Of a stretch of DNA of 64,000 nucleotides, positions 19,076-29,335 are shown piece by piece. The notes under the pieces are model-generated. The model made no database searches. It worked only from the letters and a program-made list of their open reading frames with translations, and had not been told where the DNA came from. A program made the translations under genes and the position numbers. The stretch spans positions 78,549-142,548 of the forward strand of contig NZ_JACVUI010000007.1 of NCBI RefSeq assembly GCF_016624945.1, given 5' to 3'. How positions within the stretch are numbered: position 1 is the stretch's first letter; every line of letters starts with the position of its first letter. The stretch comes from Acinetobacter sp. S54 (GTDB lineage Bacteria; Pseudomonadota; Gammaproteobacteria; Pseudomonadales; Moraxellaceae).

Positions 19076-19728
19076 ATCACTTACTGCTTTCAATTGCTCT
19101 TCTGTTGCTGCCTGTTGCTGGTTATAAGTGCCATTGGCATCCCAGGTGGTATTGGTTAAACCACTCACCCTGCCTGTGGCTCCATTTAGTGTCACCGGAG
19201 ATGCACCACCCACTACGATCTGTGTTGCCCCTATCGAGGTCTGGTTGGTTCCATTACTAACGCTAATTGAACCTGCTCCGATTGCACTGCTATTAGTACC
19301 ATCAGTTACAGTCGTACCGTCTACAGTACTGCTATTGGATTTTGTTCCATCTGTCAGTTCAACTTTGCCATCTGTAACTTTACTATTACCCACCGTCAAA
19401 CTACCGGCTTTGCTCAGGTTTACATCTTTGGCTAATTCAACAGCGACTTGTCCATTTACCACTTTGGTCGTGATATTGCTATCAGCACCTACAATATCAA
19501 CAGTCTCTCCAAGTTTCTTCGTGACAGAGTTGCCGTCGCCCGCTTTAAGTCCAAAGCCTGCATCCGTTAAACCGGTCTGGATACTTTTTAACTGCTCTTC
19601 TGTAGCTGCACGTCCGACTGTCGCAAAATCTGCATTAGTGGTTGTTTTATTGCTAAGGCCTGTGATTTCACCAGTATTACCATTAATAGTAACAGGGCTT
19701 CCTCCAGTCGTCGGGCCGACTTTAATGG
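19046..19728 (-). repeat. Long direct repeat within the autotransporter, copy B
   Basis: Second copy of the stalk unit found at 17561-18243. A shorter related segment starting with the same GWN-encoding sequence follows at about 19858, so this part of the gene grew by serial duplication. Confidence 0.9.
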
Positions 19729-22700
19729 CATTAGCCAGTTTCACATCCACATTTGTGCCTGTATGACTCACTGTAATATTGCTATCACTATTAGAGAAGT
19801 CCACGGTTGAATCTGGCGCGACATTGGTTTTATTGGCAGTATCTTTGTTGGTGGTTAAATTCCAGCCTTTATTTGCCGTTTGAGCAACATCGCTTACGCT
19901 TTTTAATTGTTCTTGCGTCGCAGCACGACCACCCGTATAAGTTTGGGCCGGATCCCAGGTCGTGTTAGATAAACCTGAAACATTTCCTGTAGTCACACTC
20001 GTAGTACCTACAGTTAAACCTGTATCGGTAAGAGTATTGGCACCCACTTTGACTTCATTATTTTTAACACTGGATGTACCTACCGTCACACTACCTGCAT
20101 TGGTGAGGTTTACATCTTTGGCCAACTTTAATTGCAAGGTATCAGAACCATTAGCAACTACTCCAATATTTCCATCAGTCAGCGTCCCAGTTGCGCCACC
20201 TGTGACCTTGAGTTGTTGACCCAATTTTCGGTTTACTTGAGTACCGCTATCCCCAGCAAAAGCTAAAGGCGTATCTGCTAAATCCTGAATCGCCTGATTA
20301 GTTTGGTAGAGTTGACTGCCGTTAATTGCATCAGTGCTGCTGGAGGTTACACGACCTGCTGCAACATTAATAATTTGACGTTCATTATTTACAGAACCTA
20401 CACTCACTGTAGATAATCCAGCCCCACTCCCTGCATAATTATAATCTTTGCCATTAATCGTACCTTTCGTGGTTTGATTATAACTACCAGATGCTGAACC
20501 ATTCCCCAAGGCTACTGCATTTTCATTTGTCACAATTGTATTTGCACCAATAGCCACTGCATTAGCTGCTGTAGCCTGTGCATTCAAACCCTGTGCAATA
20601 CTATTCGTGTTTAAAGCTTTTGCATTTTGCCCTTGAGCTATAGCATTGCTTCCCGTTGCTAATGCATTTGTACCCGTAGCAATTGCATAATCAGCAGAAG
20701 CCTGAGCATTCACACCCTGAGCAATGGTATTAATATTTAAAGCTTTCGCACCATAACCTTGCGCGATTGCGCTTTCTTGACTGGCCTGTGCCTCTTTACC
20801 CAGTGCCAAACTGTTTAAACCTGAAGCTTGTGATTTTTGGCCAACTGAAATCGCATCTTTTGCAGTTGCTTGAGATTCTGTACCCAGAGCAAGTGAACTT
20901 TCTTCAGTCGCTTTTGCAGTATTACCCACTGCTAACGCATTTTTAATTTGGGCAAAGCTATTGGTTCCTATCGCTATCGTATCCGAGTTGGAATTATTAT
21001 CTATTTCTTCTTTAGTTGGGTTGGCCTTGCCTGAAACAGCACCTTTACCTAATGCAACCGCATTGGTCGCATAAGTGGTTGCATTCGTTCCTGTGGCAAT
21101 TGAGTCCGTAGCAGCCGATTTAGCAGCATTACCAAATGCAAGTGCATTGGTCGCCGAAGAATTAGCATTTGTACCCAATGCATAAGCATTTTCAGCACTG
21201 GCACGAGAACTTACACCAAGCGCAGTAGAGGCATTCCCAGTTGATCTTGAATCATAACCTTGAGCAATACTTTCCGCGCCTTCAGCAATTGTATTTTGAC
21301 CAATTGCAATCCCTTTTTCATTAGTGACTAAAGCTTGAGTACCAATAGCGATAGCATTGTCAATTTTACCAGTTGGTGATGTTTGAGGTGCTGCTTTAGC
21401 ATCTTTACCTATTACAATACTGCCTTCACCACGACTAATCGCGTGATTACCTATTGCTACACCTGCCGTATCGTATACAACTGAATCAGCAGTTCCGATA
21501 ACGGTTGCATAATCACCCAAAGACTGAACTTTTGAGCCAATGGCGGTACTGTTATTGTTTGCAGCTATAGCATCTGGACCGATAGCCACCGCATTAATAC
21601 CTGTAGCTCCTTCGTTGGCACGATTACCTTTGGTAGTTGAGTTCACACTGATATATTTAGCGCGACTTTCTTCAACGGCTTGTTGCATTTGCTCAACATT
21701 GACCGCGTCTGTACCAACCTTACCTTCAGCAACTCCACTAATCACTGTATTCGGACGAAGATTAATTTGTTTAGATGTGGCATCTGTATAAGTCACTGCG
21801 TTTTCTGTAGCAGGAAGCTGGATTGCTCCTGTACTAAGTGCACCTAACGCTTCAACGACTGTATTATATTGATATTCTTTCCCACTCGTATCTTTTAACG
21901 TGATTTGAGAATAGTCCCCAGTTTGACTATTCACAGTAACATTACCACCAATAATATCTGCAACTTTTTCTTGTGCCTTTCTTAGTTGATTGACGTTGAC
22001 TGCGTCATAATCTCCAGCACCGTCAGCGACATGTACGATTCGACGGTTAAAAGATGCAGTTGCTCCATTGGAGTCAGCACCGACTGAAACTACGCCCTCA
22101 TCACCAATTAACGCAGAGGTAATATATCCAGCTTGGGTTTGCGAGGTAGTGCTCGACGCAATAGAGTTTGTTCCAAGTGCAATACTATTATCCTGTGACC
22201 ATGCATTTGTCCCTAGTGCAACGCCATTATCTGCATTTGTGATATTACCTGTGCCGTCATCCACGCCCTGAACTTTTGATAATGCGCCTACTGCAACTGC
22301 ACCTTGATTACTGGCATTTGCAGAATATCCCACTGCCACAGCACCTTGCCCAGATTGAGTTCTCGCTCCAAGTGCTGTGGTATGATTGATTGCAGTCGAA
22401 CTTTGATTGGATATATAACCAATACTTACACTTTCTTCTCCAGCAGCGCCCTGACCTGCTTTGGAGCCAATCGCAATATTATAACTACCCGTTGTGTTGT
22501 TGGAGGCTTGCAAACCAATTGCAATATTTTCATTCCCGGTAATGTTTTGACCAGATGATGTGCCGATTGCGATGTGATTTTGATTGGCATTACCCGGTAA
22601 GTTAGCTGTCCCTTGTCCAGCATTACTACCAATTGATACCGCATTATTACTATTTGCCTGAGAGTTACTTCCTATTGCCGTACCCGCCACAGCACCCGCA

Positions 22701-22750
22701 ATTGAGTTGTTACCAATAGCCGTTGCGCTTGCTGCTGAAGCATTGGAATT

Positions 22751-22753
22751 TCA
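22751..22753 (-). other. In-frame TGA stop inside the trimeric autotransporter gene
   Basis: The plus strand reads TCA here, giving GGT TGA AAT in the adhesin frame, within the head repeat ATAIG-stop-NSNASAASATAIG. Sense continues unchanged on both sides and in the same phase (23950 minus 22690 is 420 codons). A one-base change from GGA, CGA or AGA would explain it. Confidence 0.9.
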
Positions 22754-23950
22754 ACCTATTGCTGTAGCATTTGAGCCACTGGCTGCTGCTGCATTTCCTA
22801 TTGCACTTGCGCCTGCGGCACTTGATGTAGCATTAGATCCAATCGCCAAAGCATTATTACTATTGTCACCTGTGACTTTTGCAGAATCACCAAGAGCTAA
22901 AGAGCTTGTAACATATTTTGAATCGACTGTTGCAGCCTGACCAATCACCGTGTTTTTATTACCTAAGGCGAGAGTATCTTTACCAATAGCAATAGATTCC
23001 ACGCCATCAGTTGGAGCTGGTGTTGTACCATCGTCTTCAGTTCCTACGAGTGCATTTGTACCAATCGCGATAGAGTCAGTAGCGGATTTATTGGTTATCG
23101 CATTCGGCCCTACTGCGACAGAGTCTGTACCATAAGCAGCGGAGTCATCCAGAGTAGAGTTCGCATGAAAATACTTAACCCCTTGTGCTCCACTATTAAA
23201 TAGTTTTTGTTCTAGCTCATAAAACTGATTACCTGTAATCACCTGTTGTGAGCCTGCTGCAATGGTTCCATCCTTTGCAACTGTAATTTGCCCATCATCA
23301 ATAATTGTGCCGTCTACAGTGACTTTATTAAAAGTCACTTCATTTGCTGTTTTAACTGTATAAATCGTTTGGCCATTACTGCCATTGGAAGAAGTAACCT
23401 CAATATTATTACCCGCAGCCACTTCGGTTTTTGCAGCATTTACATCGGCTTTAGATGCCTTAGTAGCTAAACCTGTTGTCGCGTTGTTGACCTGATTATT
23501 GAGTGTATTGAAATCAGTTTGTGAGGCTTTCGTTGCTAAGCCTGTAGTGGCATTATTTACTTGATTATTTAAAGTGGTTAAATCGGCTTGTGAGGCTTTA
23601 GTGTTGACTGTACTCGTTAAGTTATTTAAATCAGTTTGTGAGGCTTTCGTTGCTAAGCCTGTAGAAGTATCATTTACTTTATTATTCAAATCATTGAGAG
23701 ATGCTCCACTAGTACTGGTCACATCTGAACCAGTAATCTCCCCCGTAGCTGTTATATCACCCGTTACATTTAAATCTTCATTGATATCCTGTGCATGGGC
23801 TGATACAGCAAATGCGATTGTCGTCGCTACAATGACAATACCTGCTGTTTTCTTTACTGATTTTGATTTGCTTCTAGATTTGGCTAATTCAGAAACCGCG
23901 ACCCATGCCCCTAAAGAAGCATTCCATACAACTTTGTAAACTTTATTCAT

Positions 23951-24258
23951 CGTTTTTTACCGCCGTTAATTTTCAAGAAAGTTTTTTGTTGTAAATAAAA
24001 TTCTATAGGCCAAATATTGACAACTCAATCAATATTTTTACTTGAAGTGTGAAAAATTACACATTAAATATTAAGTTTTAAGAGTTTAGGTAGGATTTTG
24101 ATTAATAAAACTTAATATTAACGATGAGTTTTTTATTAAAAATTGTATTCAGATTGAATCTATTCAGTTAATTTAATTAATTTTTTGATAAAATTCATGT
24201 GAGATCTTTCCTTAATTTTGTAGTTTTATTTATTATCAAGTTGGCATATTGTAAAAAT
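23951..24258. other. Divergent intergenic region upstream of the autotransporter
   Basis: This AT-rich stretch of 308 bases carries the promoters of the adhesin (minus) and of the formyl-THF cyclo-ligase (plus). I found no convincing 6S RNA structure, although 6S RNA often lies beside this cyclo-ligase gene in gammaproteobacteria, and no other ORF. Confidence 0.4.
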
Positions 24259-24861
24259 ATGAAAAAAAATCGTAAAAATTTAATACAACAGCGCAAACAG
24301 CTCACCCGATTTCAGCAATATCGATCATCCGTCTCATGCCATCATTTATTTAGAAAAATTTTAACCTCGTTTAAATATCAAAAAATTGGTCTGTATTTAC
24401 ATGCTTTCGGTGAAGTTCATACTAAATTGTTGATTGAAGAATGTTATCGATTAAATAAAGATGTTTTTTTCCCCATGATTTGTAATATGAACAATCAACT
24501 GGTGTGGGTAAACGTGAGTCGCACGCAATATCGAAACAAACGTTTTTCACATCATCCGCTAGGGATGAAGGAACCGATGGCAAATCGAGCCCATCATGTA
24601 TCTTATCTTGACTTGCTAGTTATGCCTTTACTTGCCTGTGATTATAGAGGAACCCGTATCGGCATGGGAGGAGGCTTTTATGACCGAACGTTGGCCTCCG
24701 CTCCGCATAAACCTTTTCGGTTAGGTTTGGCGCATTCTTTTCAATTACTCGATCAAAACCTGATTCGCCAACCTTGGGATCAACCCTTAGATGCCTTACT
24801 CACACCAGATCGTGTTTATCATTTTAATCGCAAAGCCTTTCATTTAAGTAATTCCGACTGA
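24259..24861 (+). CDS. 5-formyltetrahydrofolate cyclo-ligase
   Basis: The 200-residue protein carries the family's ATP- and substrate-binding motif GTRIGMGGGFYDRTL (around residues 130-145) and an N-terminal basic KNRKNLIQQRKQL. The enzyme converts 5-formyl-THF to 5,10-methenyl-THF with ATP and so returns the storage form to the one-carbon pool. The frame is open back to a GTG at 24199, but the added residues are hydrophobic and unlike the family, so I start at the ATG at 24259. No strong ribosome-binding site is visible. It stands alone between the adhesin and lon. Confidence 0.88.
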   Translation: MKKNRKNLIQQRKQLTRFQQYRSSVSCHHLFRKILTSFKYQKIGLYLHAFGEVHTKLLIEECYRLNKDVFFPMICNMNNQLVWVNVSRTQYRNKRFSHHPLGMKEPMANRAHHVSYLDLLVMPLLACDYRGTRIGMGGGFYDRTLASAPHKPFRLGLAHSFQLLDQNLIRQPWDQPLDALLTPDRVYHFNRKAFHLSNSD

Positions 24862-24966
24862 TTTGCTTATTTTTTTGCATTTTCTATCCTTATGCCCTTG
24901 TAATTTTCAAAATACACATCACTATAAAAAACATGGCAACATTGTTGTCACTCATTAGGAGTGCCC

Positions 24967-27393
24967 ATGTCTGAAAATATTATGAATATAGAAACCTTAG
25001 AGCCTCAGGTTCCAAGTGTATTACCGCTTTTAGCGTTGCGTGATGTTGTGGTTTATCCACACATGCAAATTGCGCTATTCGTGGGTCGTGAAAAATCGAT
25101 CAATGCAGTGGATGTGGCTCGTAACAGTGACAATTTAGTATTTGTAGTTGCACAAAAAGATTCTCTTACCGAAGAAATTGATCACGACAACCTTTATCAA
25201 TATGGTACTGTCGCGAAGATTGTGCAAGTTGTGAATCACGAAAATGATGAAAACTGTATTAAGGTTTTAATTGAAGGTCTATATCGTTCAAAACTGACCA
25301 AGATTATTGATGAAGATAGTCATTTAACTGCTGAACATCAATTAAGTCCAATGACGGTCAGTATGGATAAAAATGACCAGGAAACTCGTTTGCAGGAATT
25401 GCGTACTTTATTTGCTCAATATGCAGAAGCAAAACTACGTAATGCCCGTGAACTGGTGACTGCTGCGAATAAAATCGAAGACTTGCTACAGCTGATGTTC
25501 TTTGTCGCAACTCGTGTACCATTAAATATCGATGTGAAACAAAAGTTTCTGGAAAATGACGAGTTTGAAACGCATTTGCAAGAGTTAACCACATATTTAA
25601 CTCAACAATCTGCTGAACAGCAAATTGAGCAAACATTGCATGACAACGTTAAACGTCAAATGGAAAAAAATCAGCGTGAATACTTTCTAAATGAAAAAAT
25701 GAAAGTAATTCAACGTGAACTTTCCGATATGAATGGTGGTGCTGAAGACGACGTTGCTGAAATTGAAAAACGTCTTGTCGAGGCTGATTTGCCAGAGCAT
25801 GTACGCAAAAAAGCTGAGGCAGAATTTCGTAAATTAAAAGCGATGCAACCCGCTTCGAGTGAAGCTGCTGTGGTGCGTAACTATCTTGAAGTCATTCTGG
25901 ATACACCTTGGAATACTGCAAGTAAAGTCAGCATTAATCTGAAAAAAGCACAGGAAATTCTGGATACTGATCACTATGGTCTAGACGATGTAAAAGACCG
26001 TATTGTGGAATATCTAGCAGTTCAGTCTCGTGTGAAAAAGCTTCGCGGTCCGATTTTGTGTCTGGTTGGTCCTCCAGGTGTGGGTAAAACTTCACTAGGT
26101 GAGTCTATCGCGAAGGCCACAGGACGTGAGTTTGTGCGTATGGCCTTAGGCGGTGTACGTGATGAAGCTGAAATTCGTGGTCACCGTCGTACTTATATTG
26201 GTGCGATGCCAGGTAAAATCGTGCAGTCATTGACCAAAGTTGGAGTAAAGAATCCATTATTCCTACTCGATGAAATTGACAAAATGGCACAGGATTATCG
26301 TGGTGATCCAGCTTCTGCATTGCTTGAAGTACTTGATCCATCACAAAATGGCAAATTTAATGATCATTACTTAGATCTTGATCTAGATTTGTCAGAAGTG
26401 ATGTTTATCTGTACTGCCAACAGTATGAATATTCCAGAAGCGTTACTTGATCGTATGGAAGTCATTCGCTTGCCGGGTTATACCGAGGAAGAAAAAGTCA
26501 ATATTGCTGAGCGTTATCTTGTACCGAAAGCAATTAAAGACAATGGCTTGCGTAGCAGTGAATTGACTGTTCATGAAGAAGCAATTCGAGATATCGTTCG
26601 TCGCTACACACGTGAAGCTGGTGTTCGTAGTTTAGAGCGTGAAGTATCGAAGATCGCACGTAAAGTCGTGAAAGAAGCTGTGAGTAAGAAGTCGAAGAAC
26701 TTACACATTGATGTAACTGGTGAAAATCTACCAGATTATTTAGGTGCGCATAAATTTGACTACGGCATGGCGGAAGATGAAGCTCAAATAGGTCGCGTTA
26801 ATGGCTTGGCATGGACTTCAGTCGGCGGTGAGCTACTTACTATTGAAGTAGCAGCAGTAAAAGGTAAAGGTAAATTCATTACAACTGGTTCACTCGGTGA
26901 TGTAATGAAAGAATCCATTACTGCGGCAATGACTGTAGTACGTACTCGTGCAGATGAACTTGGTATTGAAGCATCTCGCTTTGAAGAAACTGATGTTCAC
27001 GTTCACTTGCCAGAAGGTGCTACCCCTAAAGATGGCCCTTCTGCTGGTTTAGCCTTAACGACTGCGTTGGTTTCTGCATTTACAGGGATTCCAATTCGTG
27101 CTGATATTGCGATGACAGGTGAAACCTCTTTACGTGGTAATGCATTGCGTATTGGTGGATTGAAAGAGAAACTTTTGGCAGCCCACCGCGGTGGTATCAA
27201 ATTAGTATTTATCCCACAGGATAACGTACGTGATTTGGCTGAGATTCCAGATAATGTCAAAGAAGGTCTGGAAATTAAAGCAGTGAAAAGTATCGATGAG
27301 ATTCTACCTCTTGCTTTAACCGAGCAGCCTAAACCATTGGCTAAAACACCAATTGTTAAACCTGTAGAAGAGTCAAAAGCTGCCCGTCATTAA
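24967..27393 (+). CDS. lon: ATP-dependent Lon protease
   Basis: The 808-residue cytoplasmic AAA+ serine protease degrades misfolded and regulatory proteins. It has the N-terminal substrate domain (VLPLLALRDVVVYPHM), Walker A GPPGVGKTSLGES near residue 360, Walker B PLFLLDEIDK, the catalytic serine in PKDGPSAGLALTTAL near residue 680 and the catalytic lysine in GGLKEKLLAAHRGG about 43 residues later. The ATG at 24967 has an AGGAG ribosome-binding site at seven bases; a GTG six bases earlier overlaps that site. It is monocistronic and ends at a strong terminator. Confidence 0.97.
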   Translation: MSENIMNIETLEPQVPSVLPLLALRDVVVYPHMQIALFVGREKSINAVDVARNSDNLVFVVAQKDSLTEEIDHDNLYQYGTVAKIVQVVNHENDENCIKVLIEGLYRSKLTKIIDEDSHLTAEHQLSPMTVSMDKNDQETRLQELRTLFAQYAEAKLRNARELVTAANKIEDLLQLMFFVATRVPLNIDVKQKFLENDEFETHLQELTTYLTQQSAEQQIEQTLHDNVKRQMEKNQREYFLNEKMKVIQRELSDMNGGAEDDVAEIEKRLVEADLPEHVRKKAEAEFRKLKAMQPASSEAAVVRNYLEVILDTPWNTASKVSINLKKAQEILDTDHYGLDDVKDRIVEYLAVQSRVKKLRGPILCLVGPPGVGKTSLGESIAKATGREFVRMALGGVRDEAEIRGHRRTYIGAMPGKIVQSLTKVGVKNPLFLLDEIDKMAQDYRGDPASALLEVLDPSQNGKFNDHYLDLDLDLSEVMFICTANSMNIPEALLDRMEVIRLPGYTEEEKVNIAERYLVPKAIKDNGLRSSELTVHEEAIRDIVRRYTREAGVRSLEREVSKIARKVVKEAVSKKSKNLHIDVTGENLPDYLGAHKFDYGMAEDEAQIGRVNGLAWTSVGGELLTIEVAAVKGKGKFITTGSLGDVMKESITAAMTVVRTRADELGIEASRFEETDVHVHLPEGATPKDGPSAGLALTTALVSAFTGIPIRADIAMTGETSLRGNALRIGGLKEKLLAAHRGGIKLVFIPQDNVRDLAEIPDNVKEGLEIKAVKSIDEILPLALTEQPKPLAKTPIVKPVEESKAARH

Positions 27394-27411
27394 TCTCCTT
27401 ATGAAATCATG

Positions 27412-27438
27412 AAAAAGAGAGTTTAGGCTCTCTTTTTT
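27412..27438 (+). terminator. Intrinsic terminator of lon
   Basis: AAAAAGAGAG pairs with CTCTCTTTTT around a TTTAGG loop, followed by a run of seven T. Confidence 0.9.
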
Positions 27439-27451
27439 TACATTAATTAGG

Positions 27452-27479
27452 TTGAAAATTAACCAATAACACCCATAAT
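27452..27479 (+). promoter_or_regulatory. Sigma-70 promoter of a candidate small RNA
   Basis: TTGAAA (27452-27457) and CATAAT (27474-27479) each match consensus at five of six bases and are 16 bases apart. No ORF follows; a terminator hairpin ends the unit near 27596. Confidence 0.5.
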
Positions 27480-27485
27480 AAAATT

Positions 27486-27596
27486 AAGGGTTCATGATTT
27501 TCATTTTTTATTGAATTTTTGGTATGGTCATCTGATTCTCCAGACAGATGATCTTTTAATCGCAGTCCTTCACACTTTCTAGGACTGCGTTTTTTT
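27486..27596 (+). ncRNA. Candidate intergenic small RNA between lon and rlmH
   Basis: A predicted transcript of about 110 nt begins after the promoter at 27452-27479. It has an unstructured AT-rich 5' part, a 9-bp hairpin at 27526-27553 (GGTCATCTG / CAGATGATC, with one G-U pair) whose loop ATTCTCCAGA exposes CTCC, and a strong terminator at 27561-27596 (CGCAGTCCT / AGGACTGCG then seven T). The loop is complementary to Shine-Dalgarno sequences, a common design of base-pairing sRNAs. No coding frame fits. The ends are inferred and I cannot name the family. Confidence 0.5.
27561..27596 (+). terminator. Intrinsic terminator ending the candidate small RNA
   Basis: A perfect 9-bp GC-rich stem CGCAGTCCT / AGGACTGCG with an 11-base loop, followed directly by T7. 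It is not attached to any coding gene, since lon already has its own terminator. Confidence 0.85.
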
Positions 27597-27728
27597 ATTA
27601 ATTTTTATTGAATGTCAACTATTTGCTTAAGCCTTAAACATTCAATCGAGTAAAATCATAATCCGCATGAAGCAGGATTATATCCCCGCTATACTTATAT
27701 CCGTTCGCATTTACCATTGAGCCATATT

Positions 27729-28208
27729 ATGAAAATCCGAATTCTGACTATAGGTCAAAAAATGCCAGCATGGGTCTTGACAGGATTTGAAGATTATTTC
27801 AAAAGGATTCAGCCTTTTGTTCAAACCCAAGTCATTGAGCTTGCAATGGCTAAACGGGGTAAGAATGATTCAGAAGCGGATATTTTAAAATATTGCCAAA
27901 TCGAAGGTGAAAGCATTCTCAATGCATTAAAACCGAATGAAACCTTGATTGCACTAGAAGTAGGTGGGCGTGAGTTAAGTACCGAAAAACTTGCTGATAC
28001 CATGAAATCATGGATGCTCGAAGGGAACGATGTGGCTTTGGCGATTGGCGGCCCCGACGGACTATCCGATCAAGTGCGCCAAGCTGCTGCGTGGCATTGG
28101 TCTTTATCTAAACTAACAATGCCTCACCCTTTGGTTCGGATTTTGCTGATTGAGCAACTTTATCGCGCTATGAGTATCAATCACAATCATCCCTATCATC
28201 GGGCTTGA
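27729..28208 (+). CDS. rlmH: 23S rRNA (pseudouridine-1915-N3)-methyltransferase RlmH
   Basis: The 159-residue SPOUT methyltransferase modifies helix 69 of 23S rRNA in assembled ribosomes. It shows LEVGGRELSTE, the SAM-knot AIGGPDG and the family C-terminus PHPLVRILLIEQLYRAMSI followed by PYHRA. The ATG at 27729 matches the usual family start (MKIRIL); the upstream in-frame start would add four residues. Unlike in many genomes, rsfS is not immediately upstream. Confidence 0.96.
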   Translation: MKIRILTIGQKMPAWVLTGFEDYFKRIQPFVQTQVIELAMAKRGKNDSEADILKYCQIEGESILNALKPNETLIALEVGGRELSTEKLADTMKSWMLEGNDVALAIGGPDGLSDQVRQAAAWHWSLSKLTMPHPLVRILLIEQLYRAMSINHNHPYHRA

Positions 28209-28287
28209 CCAATAGTTTGAAACAAAATCATTAAACCAAAGCGATATTTCTTTGGCAAGATAAATTGATATGCATGAGGTTAGCAGC

Positions 28288-29064
28288 ATGAATCTACAAA
28301 CACTTCCGGGGCTATTTATTTCTCATGGTTCCCCCATGCTTGCGCTTGATCCTGAACAAGTTGGGCCTGCTTTGCATCGTCTGAGTTTTAATTTACCCAA
28401 ACCCCAAGCTATTGTAATCATGTCTGCACATTGGGAAAGTCAGTCACTGGAAATTAGTACATCAACCCGCCCACAAACATGGCATGACTTTCGAGGCTTT
28501 CCCGAAGAATTATATCAAATTCATTATCCCGCTCCGGGGCAACCAGAACTGGCTGAAGAAATCCTGAAAATATTGGCTGAACATCATATTCCTGCTCATG
28601 CCAATAGCACTCGGCCACGTGATCATGGAGTGTGGATGCCATTGTTACATATGTATCCAGATGCAGATATTGCTGTTGTTGAAATTTCATTACCCATGAA
28701 TATGAATGCAGATGAAATTTATCAAATTGGTAAAGTCCTTGCTCCATTACGTGAACGCCAGATTCTTTTAATTGGATCAGGCAGCATCACGCATAATTTG
28801 GCAGAATTATCATGGGATGGAAATGCCCAGCATATTCCAGAATGGGCTTCTTCATTTCGCAATTATGTGGTGAATAAACTGACCCATCAAGATTATGAGG
28901 CTGTGCTGAACTGGCCAGATATTCCCTACATTGAACGAAACCACCCTACTCTCGAACATTTTGCTCCCCTATTTTTTGCAATGGGTGCGGGTAATCGTTT
29001 TTCAATTGTGCATAGCAGTTTTTCTATGGGCGCTTTGGGTATGGATATTTATCGTTTTGATTAA
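28288..29064 (+). CDS. Extradiol ring-cleavage dioxygenase family protein (DODA/YgiD type)
   Basis: The 258-residue class III extradiol dioxygenase-like protein uses non-heme iron or zinc. It shows FISHGSPMLAL with the first conserved histidine, VIMSAHWES with the second, DHGVWMPLLHMYPDADI with a third, and LIGSGSITHNL. YgiD of E. coli is a 4,5-DOPA dioxygenase; the natural substrate here is unknown. The ATG at 28288 has an AGGT ribosome-binding site eight bases upstream, so the earlier ATG at 28270 is less likely. No aromatic degradation genes adjoin it. Confidence 0.88.
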   Translation: MNLQTLPGLFISHGSPMLALDPEQVGPALHRLSFNLPKPQAIVIMSAHWESQSLEISTSTRPQTWHDFRGFPEELYQIHYPAPGQPELAEEILKILAEHHIPAHANSTRPRDHGVWMPLLHMYPDADIAVVEISLPMNMNADEIYQIGKVLAPLRERQILLIGSGSITHNLAELSWDGNAQHIPEWASSFRNYVVNKLTHQDYEAVLNWPDIPYIERNHPTLEHFAPLFFAMGAGNRFSIVHSSFSMGALGMDIYRFD

Positions 29065-29335
29065 GCTGAATTTGGTTATTTAACACTTTAAAGATTCTAG
29101 TTTACTCAGCTCATCTTAGACAAAAGAACGCAAAAACTCCCTTTCTAATGAAGTTCTAAAAACACATTTCTCTATTTATAAAAATGCTAACTAAGAATGG
29201 CATCACGATATCAGGACTAAAATAAAGGAAGGGCTATTGAAATCCAGAATAAAGTTTTAGAATATTTTCTAATGTTATGCTAACAAACTAATAGCCCAAA
29301 AACGCCATCAAATACAACGCTTTAAAAAATATAAA

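Larger units (their letters stand above)
15587..23950 (-). pseudogene. Giant trimeric autotransporter adhesin (Ata/AtaA-like), interrupted by an in-frame stop
   Basis: One frame of 2786 sense codons is broken by a single TGA at 22751-22753 (codon 400). The first part starts [19 protein letters not shown], an extended signal peptide of type V secretion, cleaved near AHA-Q (residue 53), followed by short coiled-coil repeats and the first YadA-like head repeats. After the stop come many AIGxxSxA head repeats, long neck/stalk repeats with NGSQL and GWN motifs, and a C-terminal coiled coil with a YadA-type anchor (AMALEGAPFVAGKFTYAVGA). No frameshift is seen. The distal part alone could start only at a GTG (22690), without a signal peptide, so it would not be exported. 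A sequencing error or suppression is possible. Confidence 0.85.

Noticed and set aside
15587..22690. Distal adhesin ORF treated as a separate gene starting with GTG
   Set aside because: It starts inside head repeats, has no signal peptide and is in frame with the upstream 399 codons, so it is the downstream part of one interrupted gene.
20500..23100. CRISPR-like repetition in the adhesin
   Set aside because: The repeats are degenerate codons of AIGxxSxA head motifs, with no equal-length spacers or palindromic direct repeats.
23951..24258. 6S RNA upstream of the formyl-THF cyclo-ligase
   Set aside because: This is a common location in gammaproteobacteria, but the stretch is AT-rich and I could not see the long bulged hairpin of 6S RNA.
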